From Phallusia mammillata (taxonomy: Eukaryota > Chordata > Ascidiacea > Phlebobranchia > Ascidiidae), in assembly GCA_003260075.1 (NCBI GenBank), contig QLIY01000003.1, positions 186,001-250,000 on the forward strand: 64,000 bases of DNA. Direction: 5' to 3'. This document shows, piece by piece, positions 1 through 12,000 of this stretch. The notes under the pieces were generated by a model. It saw only the letters and a list, made by a program, of their open reading frames with translations, had not been told where the DNA came from and made no database searches. A program made the translations under genes and the position numbers. Every line of letters begins with the position of its first letter. The first letter of the stretch is position 1.

Positions 1-48
1 CAGGAATCTCTGGTGGGCTTGCTGTGCCCGCTATTCCTTCTTCCCAAG
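1..48 (+). CDS. E1, linker before the lectin domain (partial)
   Basis: Reads [15 protein letters not shown] and donates the first base of a Val codon across a phase-1 donor (AAG|GTAAAA). It has no cysteine and no domain signature, so it is probably a linker or the end of a module lying upstream. The bases CAG at 1-3 could be an acceptor, but with nothing upstream this cannot be judged. Confidence 0.7.
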
Positions 49-3000
49 GTAAAAAAAAACTTAAAATTACGTTCGCAAACTGCCTATTTTTTAATACCAC
101 ACAAAGATAACAACTTATTTTACATTTAAATTTATGCAAATTTGATAATTTTTTACATTTGCAGTGCGGTCCTTTACCTACAACGGATGGATTTTCTCGT
201 ACTATCTTCAGAGAGTCACCTACCGTGAAGCATTACTCTACGCCGAAAGCGTGAACGAGCAACTTATCATCATTAACAACCAGAATATACAGGATACAGT
301 CAATCGTAACCTGGAGTTCGATATTGGTGTAATTCTAAATGGAATCTGGGACAGCACACCATGGGCTGCTGGGTACTGGGTCGGAGGCAGCGATGTTGCT
401 GTTGAAGGGAATTGGTTTTGGAATGACGGCTCCGATATAGCATTGCCCACTGAAACGGGCTTTCAGAATTGGATGTCATTGCCACAAATTAGCTACCAAG
501 AACCGAACGCCCGAAATTCTGATGAAGACTGTCTGTACGTGCTTGCCCACAAGGAAATTGGCGTGTATACTGGCCTTCTTGGTAAATGGTTTGACGGTTT
601 CTGCAGCCGGAGAAAGTTCTTCATCACCCAGAAACGTGCTCTTGTAGCAGGTAGGTTAAATGATTTCAATAACAAGCTTAATTCTCATTTTATTTTGCTC
701 GTGTAGTTAATAACAGCATTGCTCGTACATTTAAGACCCGCTTAACATCACAAAACTAAACATCACGCGTCTTTTTTACACAGATCCATGTGCAAACTTT
801 CCATGTCAGAACAGTGGACAGTGCCAGAGCCAGGGCCTCAGTTACATCTGTATATGTTTGTCCGGATTCGGAGGATCAAACTGCGAAATCGACAACCGCC
901 CAGTTGGTAAATCAAACATTTTCATATTTTCACACAACAATTGTTTTGCAACACTGTTATTTTTGCGTTGGGCAACCCCGACAACAAACATTTAAAAATA
1001 CCCCGATCTTCTTCAACATTTTTCCCTGTCATGAAAGCGTGAGAACAACTCATTTGATCCTCTTTGTAATATCTTAAACGCTGTTTACACAGACCCATGC
1101 ACAAGTTTTCCGTGTCAGAATGGTGGTCAATGTCGTAGTCAAGGGTCTTCCTACTTCTGTACGTGTCTATCCGGATTTATAGGATCAAACTGTCAAATTG
1201 ACAACCGGCCAGTCGGTAAGTGATGTTCTCACGTAGTTTACTGACGTAAACGTATTGTAGATTGCAGTCCAAACATAGCAAATAAATTTTAGTAAGTCGC
1301 TGGTGAATATGATGTAAGCAGAACTTTTGTGGGTGAAATTGAGTATCTCCGTTAAAAAATAAAACAAACATTTAGGCAGACAAATTGACGTTCTCAGCCA
1401 ATTGTGGCTTTAAAAAGCCCACTATAAAGCCAAAACTTGGTAAACTAATACATTCAAATCGTAACCTTTTCATTAGCATGGAATTGCCTTTATACCCGTT
1501 TTACAAATGCGGCATGTGGGAGAAATTAACGTTTCCCATTGTAATTGCCGGTTAAAGTTGATTTCACCTACTTTGATCGCATCTAGCAATTATATCGCAA
1601 CAATTGTTCGTTACGCCGCGATTTATCGCCTTTAAATTGCCCAATACCAATTGGCGGTCATTATTGCAAATGACTGCCTTTAGCCTTTCATAATCTTACA
1701 CACCTTGAGGGCGCACAATGATTGATCTGACAAGTTTACCTTTAGACCTTTATTAAAAAAACTATGACTAGAGTTAGCTACTATGTTTCTAAATCACCTT
1801 GTTTTTGTATGCAGATCCTTGTTTGGCCCTGCCCTGTTTGAACAACGGTTTGTGTCGCAGCGTTGGAAGTCAGTTTGTGTGCGTCTGTCCTCCAGATTAC
1901 ACCGGCTCCACTTGCCAAATTCGTGAGTCTTGTTTACCTTGGACTTTTAGAAAGCAAGTTCTAACTGATCATTTGACCGATTAGTGAAGGCTTTGATGAT
2001 TTCAATGTAAAAAATCAAAACATAAATGCATGTTGTAAATTTATGGTTATGCAAACAAAATCAATTGTTTTCATTTAATGATATTTATATCATGGAAATT
2101 TAAACCATATATTTTCTGTTTCAGGTTTAATCACTACGACGACAACAACGCAGGTAACACGTTATTTTCATACATATATATAGTTCATTTAAAGTTACCT
2201 ATTTATCATGAAAAATTTGAATTTTATTACGGATTATGACGGACCAGAAATTAAATTTGCATCTTTGACTTTAAGGCACCTATAACCGTCCAACCACCAA
2301 GACAGGAATGTTGTCAAATTGCCCCAAGTGCCAGGTACGCTGTGACGAAGAAAACCAAACTTGTTGTTAAAATTGCTTTTCTGGTGTGGTATTGGTTTCA
2401 TGTATTTTTATGCTGTTTTTGTTCAAACTGTATGCTATTCAAGATATAAAAGAGTTATTACATTTAGGACTAATATTTATTAATGGTAACTGTCATTGCA
2501 GAACGCCATGCGGTGGTCGAACCAATCTTGCCCAATGCCTGTTTTCACGGGGATGTTGCTACGATTCCATACAACAAGAATGTTACATACCTTTGAGTAA
2601 GTTTCTTTAAGAAGCGTTAACAAAATTGCCTAAAATGTAATCCTGTAAAAATATACTCCTGCCAAAGTCAGCATGATTTATGAGACGTTTTCCCCCAGTT
2701 GCCCAAGGTCATTGCTTCTTGGCAGGGATGCAACCATAATTTGGGTAACAACACTGCTTTACCTGACACATAAAACAGTTAAAAACAGCTTAAAGTTGGG
2801 ATTGCGGTCAAATTACATGCAAATATCATTGCAGCGTGCTTCGGAAACTGTATTTTACTTTGTTTGTGGTTTTATTTAGATGTTAACATATTGCTGATTT
2901 TCGTTGTAGACCCTGTCCAATGTGCAGCTCTAACTGCTACACCACCACCTACAACAAGACCGGAGACCAAATCGCCCTCGGGAGACAGTAAGTCATATTT

Positions 3001-6000
3001 CTTTGCCTTGAACCTGCATGTAAATATTTTCGTATATTGCCTGAAACAATAATTTGTTAAATTAACGAATCGTCGATTTCTAAGCGATGTGCAGTTATCT
3101 TTGTGAATTGTGTTTATAATTAGGGAATTTAAATATGAAATTAAGGCCATTATGAACGATGGATATATGTCAATTGCCACCGATACCCATTCACGAATGA
3201 TTTTTTTCTAGCTGGAATAGGCTGGCTTTTGTGGAGCGGTTGGTCTGAGTGCTCAAAAACCTGTGGTCAAGGAAGTCAAATCAAGTTTCGTGCGTGTGTC
3301 GGGTCAACACCTGGTTCTGCGCTTTGTCCTGGAATAGGTCGAGAAGTAAGAGAAAAAGAACAACAGAAGTTATTTGCTTTAAAACCTGTATCAGTTGTAA
3401 CATGATTTGTTCTGTTGTTTAAGCTATAATATCTTAACATTTTAAATTATGCATGTTTAAACACAAAATTGGATCAGTATTTTTACAACAGTTTTTGGTC
3501 GCATCGCATTGCTTACAACTGTATTTTGCTTAGGAAATTACTTGCAAGGAACGTGACTGTCAGGGATGGGCTGACTGGGGTGAATGGAACGCTTGTCCCG
3601 TAGCCTGCGGTGGCGGTACACAACTGAGGTAAAACAAAATATTTTGACTCTTAAGATATTAAATGTAAAACCGAAGTTATTTTAAAAAGAAACCTAGGGT
3701 ACTAAAATCACATGATATTTGTTGCTTTAACATTTACCCCGGAATTGTGTTCACTCAACGTTTGCAACATTAAACAGAGTTCGTGAGTGCGTGAATTTCG
3801 CTGCCGAACCGGCGGATGTGGCCTGTCCAGGTTCTGGGGCTGAAACGCAAGTTTGTGCGAGCAATCCTTGTCCCGAATGGTCGCAGTGGACCGGTTGGTC
3901 TGGTTGCAGTGTTCCATGTGAGGGTGGGACATCATTCAGAACAAGGTAAGCTAATATCAATTAGTTTTATTTTGCTACCAATCATTTCTGATGATTATGA
4001 TCAAACGTTGCATGACTGCCGATTAGTGTTATTTTTCTGCGGCCGCTCTTTTGATTTGGTTCTTCTTTTCGGTTCATTGACCGCACGTTTATTGTGTTGC
4101 GTTGCTTTTGTTGCACTTTTAATTTTGCTGTGGATGTCAATTTTTTGCTTTGCTATGCAAAACAGAGCTCTTTAAACTTTGGTTTTAAAACTCAACCATA
4201 CACTGAAAAGGCTGACAAATAATTTTTATCTTGCTGTTAGTCTGATTCGATATAAACGACGATTATAGTAAAAGGGGCGATTAAAATTTTTCTTCTTCAC
4301 TGTAAAAAAGGTTTGGAGAGCTCTTTTAAAGTTGGTGATTGTTGTGCATCAATATGCTTTTATTGATTTGCTTTAATATCGCAAAAAGTTGATGTGCTTA
4401 TGCGCCGCTTCGCAAATATTGAACACTGATCACAACAACAACAAACCAATCAAGCAAATTGTGGCTTGCAACTGCTCAGCTTTTGTGGATTTGGCAACAC
4501 AAAAACGCCAAATGACTTTTGTCAAATGTTAAAGAACCTGTCCAAGTGGAAATCAATGTCCTGGACCCAACAGAGAAACTATAACATGCAATGTCAACAA
4601 GATATGTGCATCGTGGACGACATGGACTAATTTTGGCACTTGTTCGGAGACATGTGGTCCAGGCACACTTAACAGAATTAGGTAAGATTTTAAAACTAAT
4701 GTTTTTGAAATAAAAATTTTGAAAATCTTGTTTGTTCAACTTCACATTTCGGCCATAAATACTGTATTTAACGTACTTTACATGGCAGGGAGTGCGTTGG
4801 GGAAGGTGAGTGTGTCGGAAACTCAAGCATTGTTGTCACCTGTTTTGTTGAAGAATGTCCTAGGTGGGGAGATTGGTCGACGTGGGGTGGATGTTCGACC
4901 TCCTGTCTTGATGCTACACGTAGTAGAAGCAGGTAACAAATCATGTGATTACTTTTGAGCGAGAGCAAAAATGCACTTAATATTCAACCTAAACCGATGT
5001 TTGTTCCTGGAAGGCTGGTTGTGCCCAATTTTTTGGGGGCAAAAAAATATTGAATAGAAGGCTTCGTTCAAATTGGAGTAAAATTGCACAAAAAGCTTGT
5101 GTACTAGCTGTTCTAATGATTATTTTCGACACAGTATTGGGAACTCCGATGTGTTTTCTGCTTTGCAGGGTTTGTGAGAGTGGAAACAATTGCCAGGGCA
5201 ACGCGTTAGAGGTGGTCAATTGTGGTTTACCATTTTGCCTCCCCTCGTTCGATGACAGCATCTGGTCAAGTTGGTCATCTTGGGGCAATTGTTCGGCTCC
5301 CTGTGGTGGCGGTGTGTCTTTTCGCACAAGGTGAAAGTTCAAAGATCACCGCAGTCATCTCAGGAAACCGCCTATTTTTCGTCGTTTTTTAATTTGCGTG
5401 CATTTTCTATCTCTGTATTGTTTGCTTGTTCATATCATTGTAAGTCGGCAGAGGCATAAACTTTTTCCTGTTGTTGTTTTTGTATATTTTTGTGCTTCCG
5501 ATTTTATTGTTATAAACACATGTGTCGTAATGTGATTACCAATTGGACAACGACTTTGCAGATCCTAATACCTTTTTGGCTTGCAGAGAATGCCTCAATG
5601 CCATAGATGAAAATTCTTGTATCGGTGCCAGTCGCGAGGATGATGTTTGTAACACCGGACCTTGTGCGACTTGGGGAGATTGGAGCCCTTACAGTGAATG
5701 TCCAGCAACATGTGGTGGTGGTAAGTAAAACATTTTAAAAACATTGTAATATAATGCGAGAAAATAGGCTCTCTACAAAATCACCAAAACGTATCGACAT
5801 AGATACACCTGCAAAAAAGCTACCCGCTGTCGAAATTTTGTTGTTTCTGTTTGTTCAAAGTTAAATCAAATGGTTACGATGTATATTAGAAGCTGTTCTG
5901 ATATAAACTGATTTGATTTTCCTCAGAGATTCAATTCCGCCCAATTTGTGCATGCAGTTTTAGGCTATAGGCTGTGTTGTCAAAAGTTTGATCGAAAATA

Positions 6001-9000
6001 TCTAATCCACCTTTGTTTTGAAATTTGACAGCTACGCAAAGTCGGTCTCGTGTTTGCATGCATGGCGAAATCGGTGACCCCGGCTGTGACCTCATCGAAG
6101 ACGCATCAATGACGCAGGACTGCGCTCTTAACGACTGTGAGTTTTGGAGTGAATGGTCGGAATATGATACCTGCAGTGCTTCATGCGGAAGTGGAACACA
6201 GGTAAAAAACTGGAGAGCAAACTTGTCATGTGCTAGTGAAACATTTTCTTTAACTATACTTATTTGTGCAGACACGAACTCGTATATGTAGAAACGGAGT
6301 GCCGGGTGTTGGAGCTTGTTCCGGTGCGGACAGCAACACTCGCACTTGTGTAGGATCGGAGTCGTGCCCAACATGGACAGAATGGGGTGACTTCCGTGCA
6401 TGCACACGATCGTGCGGCGGTGGACTACAAACCAGATCGAGGTACTTTTGAATTTTTGCATGTAATAAAAACAAGTTGTTGGAAAATCCTACGGTCGCGT
6501 CGAAATTAGAGTAAACCACGGGAATAAAAACTAGTGAAAAATGTCTTGATTAAGAAGACAATGGGCGATAATACGATCATTTTTTAATGTTCTGATCGTG
6601 CATGTTTATTGTTTTTAAAAACGACGTCTTCATAAAGCCTTTCTCTTTTTTCAGGACTTGCCAGTTCAGTGAGAGCGACGATGAATGCGAGGGCGATTCC
6701 TCTCAAACCGTGGCTTGCAACAATCAACAATGTGAGACATGGAGCCCGTGGGATCCATCCGGACTTTGCAGCAAATCATGTGGTGGCGGTAGTCAGATGT
6801 TCACACGTATCTGTGTGGGAGGATCCGAGGGAATGCCTGGTTGCTTAGGAAATTCTACCAAGGTATTGACGGAAAGAAACTTTGTAACGCGTCTGTACTC
6901 TTTGAACTCTCGGTGAAAATGTCATTTTTATGGAACTTTATTGGCACATACAGGGTTTGTATTTGCAAATAAGAAACGATGTCAGCTTAGTTGCTTTTAA
7001 TTTGACATATATTTTTATAGTTAGTTCCTTCTAAGCTACAAGTCTTCATCTAAGTATTCAACTTTTCCTATAGTACGAACCATGTAACTCTAATATCTGC
7101 CCCTTCTGGAGTGATTGGGAGAACTTCGGTCAGTGTGAGGGCGAATGCGGCGAGGGAACTCAGCTGAGACGGAGGATTTGTCTTCCCTCTCCAACGCAGG
7201 AGAGTTTATGTGCAGGATCCCCTGTAAGCTCAGTGTCATGTGACACTGGAAAGTCTTGTGGCGGATGGTCACAGTGGGGTGAATGGGGAGCATGTGGAAA
7301 GACTTGTGGAGGTGGAAGTCAAACCAGATATCGAACATGCAATGGTAAGTATTTACACTGTTTTATTTATTTGTTGGCTTTTAAGTTGGCACAGAGTGTA
7401 AACTTCACAACATAAATGGAAGTTTTTATCATTTAAGCAAAAAATGGTCAATGAAGTCACGTACAGATTTGTCGGACGCCGTTATATTGTTTACAGCCAT
7501 ACTACTTGGAGTAGCAGGCAAAATTATCACAATTAAGTTAAAGATCGTAGGTTTTCGTCTTTTTGCATTTAAGGGAAAACAAACGCCTAATTCAGACTTT
7601 TTAGTGCCCAGATGCACACTACAAGCAAATTAGGTAAATGTTTTTTCCACAGGTGGTTCAGTCGGTGACCCAGGTTGTGATGGACCTGCTGATGAAAACC
7701 GCGAATGTCAACAACAGGCTTGCCCAACTTGGTCAAGTTGGACGGTTACACAGGAATGTCCTGATTGTGGACCTGGAACAATTATCCGATCCAGAAACTG
7801 TATTGGCGGAGAAGTTGGTCAAGACGGTTGCATGGGAGAAAGTGCGATGTTGGAAAGCTGCTTTATCAAGGTAAATATCAGGTTTAACTTTTTGTCAGAG
7901 TTTTTACATAAATTTTAGAGAGGAACTGATGTTGTGTCAAAAGGGCAACGTTGTGATGCGTTTTGACTAAAAATGGAAAGCTCAAGAGATAAACTTTTGT
8001 CTCCTCAAAGTCTAGAACGTAATATTGATGCACTTAAATGATTACAAACGTATTGTCATGTTAATTAACTTGGCATATAATTAATTTTCAGTATAGAGTG
8101 CTTGTCCTAGAAAGGGTCAAGTTGAAAACTTATAGGGCTTGTTCCAGATACCTGTGTAAAAAAGCTAGACTATTGTGTACAATATTTTGATTTTTTAATA
8201 TAATGTGGTATATTTTTACTACCTTAATGGATATCAGCTTTCTTGTAATCTTAAGGTAATTACCGAATTTAGAATTAGCGCTAAGAATTATTTTGCACAG
8301 ATGTTGTCGAGGTATATCTTTGTACTTAACGTGTGTCTATTGTTGTAGGCTTGTGCTGCCTGGCAAGAGTGGTCCCAGTGGGGTCAGTGTTCAGAGACAT
8401 GTGGGCAAGGCACCAGAGAAAGAACACGAATTTGTCAGGATGGTCAGGTCGGAGAAGCAGGTTGTCTTGGGGACAGCAGAGAAATTGAGGATTGCAACCT
8501 GGGCTCTTGTGCTACGTGGTTGGAATGGAGCGGATACTCTCCTTGCACGTTAGTATTCTGTTTGTATGATTAGCATAATGCAGTGGTTCTCAAAGTATGG
8601 GTCGCGACCCAAACATGGGTCGCGCAGGGTAAAAAAATGGGTCGCGCTATGGCGATTCAATGCTGTCCAAACGAACAATTGCTGCATTAAGTAAACACAA
8701 ACGAATTTACTTAATGTAGTAGTAAAGTCACCTCACTCGACCACGTTGTACAGTAAACGGAACCAACTATTACCACATACAGACGACAATAGGCTTCCAA
8801 CTTTACTGTTACGCACATGGCGATTGTAACGTGACACGTCGTAGCACGGGAAATAGTAGGACACGTTAATCATGCGAAACTGAATGTGGACATGTACCAG
8901 TTAGCGTTTAAGGATGAGTAAGTATTCGCACAAGGAAACATTTTTAGAATTGGGATTCACTTCTATCAATGATCATAGTGCTGCAAAGCCACAATGTGTG

Positions 9001-12000
9001 TTGTGTTATGCAGTGTTGTCGAACGAATCGATCTCGTTAAGTCTGCAGCCATTTGACATGGTCCTATAGGAGCCCATATATGCGGCGACGACGTGGCCTC
9101 GAAATTGCAGTCCGTCTTAATACATTTTTGATGTTTGAGACTTGGGTCGTGAGATGTTCATAAAACTCAAGATTTGGGTCGCGGTCATAAAAGTTTGAGA
9201 ACCACTGGCATAATGTGTATAGAATGGACAATTTAAATTTACAATCTAAAATGGATAGGTATAGAATGAACATTTAAAAAAAATGTACAGGTCTTTTCAC
9301 GAAATTGGAATACATACTTTTAGTTTTATAGTTGTATCAAAACTCAACACTTAAACGTAACTCAAAACTCTACCGAAAACTTGTTTTGCGATATAGTTTT
9401 AATCATTGACTATCTTAACAGTGCTACGTGCGGTGAAAATGGTCGCCAGTTCCGTTCTCGGGATTGTCAGAGCGGAGGTGACAACGAGGAAGGTTCAGGG
9501 CAAGAAAGTTGTTCTGGGTCTGGATCAGAAACCAGAAGATGTAACGTCAAACTTTGTCCGACGTGGGCCTTCTGGGGTAATTGGTCAAAATGTGACCAAC
9601 CATGCGGTGGTGGAAACATGGTAAGAATTAAATTGCACACCGAAAATCTTTCTTGGTTACCAAATCTTACAAATTTACTGATGAGGTTGAATTACAGTTG
9701 GGATGAACCTGGTTTGGGGCAAGAAATAAAAACAAATTTACAATTCAGAACGTTATGACGTACCGCATGGTATTTTCAATTAATAGTTACTAACAATAAT
9801 TTCAACAGGATCGCAGAAGGGTGTGCCAAAACGGCAGCCCTGGTCAAGATGGGTGCATTGGCGTACTGATGGAAAATGCTGAGTGTAACACTGGTAGTTG
9901 CGGAACATGGGCGTCATGGGGTGAATTCACCGATTGCAACGCTCTGTGTGATGGTGGAACTCAATACAGAAAAAGAACATGCGAACTCGTTCCCGGCGCA
10001 GGTAACATCCACATGTTTTCTGATTTTTTTCAGTTAAGTTTGTGTGTGACATAGCACATTTTTCTAATGTGTTATTGAACTTTGCGTTGTTTTTGACACA
10101 CTGTGTAAAAATAAAAGAAATTTCATCACAAAATGAGCAATGCAAGTCACATCATTTCTTCCCAATTATAGTTGGATATTCTTGTCCTGGCGACGGCACC
10201 GATGAGCAAGTGTGTAACACCGGCAGTTGCTCAGGTTGGGGATCGTGGGGTCCATTCTCAGACTGCTCACTAACCTGCAACGCCGGCTTATCAACCAGAT
10301 ACCGATCATGCGAAAACGGAGAGGTAAGGCATAGAAAAGTAATTTTGCTTGACTTGGCTTATCACAATTACTTCATGCGCGTGACTGTGATGTATTGGTA
10401 GATTAAAGACTAAATAGCTAACCAAAAAGTTTAATATGCTATTTGGCCAAAATAGTTCACGGCGTTTGTCCCAGGTTTTCTGAAGGTTGTTTTAAACTAA
10501 ACAAAGTCAGTCAATGTTTGCCACAGTTATCGTGATAACTAAACTTTCTCTTTGAAACACCTTGAAAGTTAACTAAACATAAAAAATTTTACAGTATGGT
10601 GAAGGTGGGTGCGCTGAAGGCGCCAAATCGGAGACAGTGACTTGCAACACACAGGCATGTCCGAGTTGGTCAGAGTGGTCAGAGTATGGAGACTGCAATG
10701 TACCATGTGATGGTGGAACACGACAACGAACCAGGGATTGCGTTAATGGAGTTGCTGGGGAGGCTGGCTGTCGTGGAATGGTTGTCGAAACACAAGGATG
10801 CAATGATCAGGTAATGTTTAAATTACGAATGATAGGTTTACCGTTTTGACCGAGCCATCCTTTGAGGGTGGAGTTATAATCAATAACATTTTGAAAAATA
10901 AATACTTGTTTGGCTTTATATGTGGCTTGGAAGAAAATCGTGTTTAAATTCCTCATTTATTGCCTTTATGCATTTTTTACAGGATTTAATTTAAGGCAAA
11001 ATTTTCAATAAATATGGGTGGGTGATAACTTTTATATTTATACAGCCTTGTCCACGCTGGGACGGATGGAATGATTGGTCTGCCTGCAGTGTTACTTGTA
11101 ATGCAGCTGTTCAGAAGAGAACTCGTAACTGTAGATACGGATCACCAGAAGATTGCGACGGAGATAGCGAAGAGAGCCAACAGTGCGCCACTAACCCTTG
11201 TCGTAAGTTCTGGTTTTATCTCTAACTTATGTGCTGGTAAAACTTGTGTTTAGTACTCTTATTCAATACAAACGAAGTTGTTTCATTTTTACCCGACTTT
11301 AGACTTGATTTACTTAAATTTCTGCTGTTTTTCTTGCAGCGTTCATGGGCGACTGGGGCCCATGGAGTGAGTGTTCAGAAACCTGTAACTTCGGTCAAAA
11401 CGAAAGAAGCAGAGAGTGTGTGAACGGAGAGTTTGGAATGATTGGATGCGAAGGTTCCGCAACTGAGTCAAAACCTTGTGACGATTTAGTAAGTTTCGTT
11501 ATAATTTTATAAAAATGTTGGCCTCATATTCTAACGTTGTATGAAACTCCAAACTTCATGCAAGTATTGTAACACTATCATTTTTTTAGCAACCCTGCTT
11601 TAGCTGGTCACAGTGGAGTCCATGGGGAAGTTGTAGAAATTCTGGGGGTGAACGTATCAGCTGTGGAGTGGGAACCAAGAGACGATTCCGAAACTGTCCC
11701 GGTGGAACCATCGGTCTTCGGGGCTGTGAAGGTCCCAACGAAGAATTTACTCCTTGCAACGAGGGACGCTGTCCATACTGGGACGAGTGGTCAACATGGT
11801 CACCTTGTAATGTGAAATGTGGTGGCGGGATTACGGTAAGTCGGAAGGATCGGCATATAATTGCTTTAAATCGGATTTAAAGCCCGAATGAATTAATTTT
11901 AATGCTTGGGCTAAGCGACGAAATGTGGCGTGTGACAAAAACATTTTCTTTCAATTTTTGAAGGTTAACAGGATTCCTAGCGAACCTGGCGTAGTTAAAT

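Noticed and set aside
3816..4175. Plus-strand frame of 119 codons
   Set aside because: Starts out of frame inside E12 and runs into the intron; hydrophobic low-complexity product.
5562..5586. Alternative upstream acceptor for E16
   Set aside because: Would add 25 nt and produce a stop at the second codon.
5931..6461. Minus-strand open frame of 176 codons
   Set aside because: It lies opposite E17 and E18 and owes its openness to the exon composition. It has no domain sense and no splice logic of its own.
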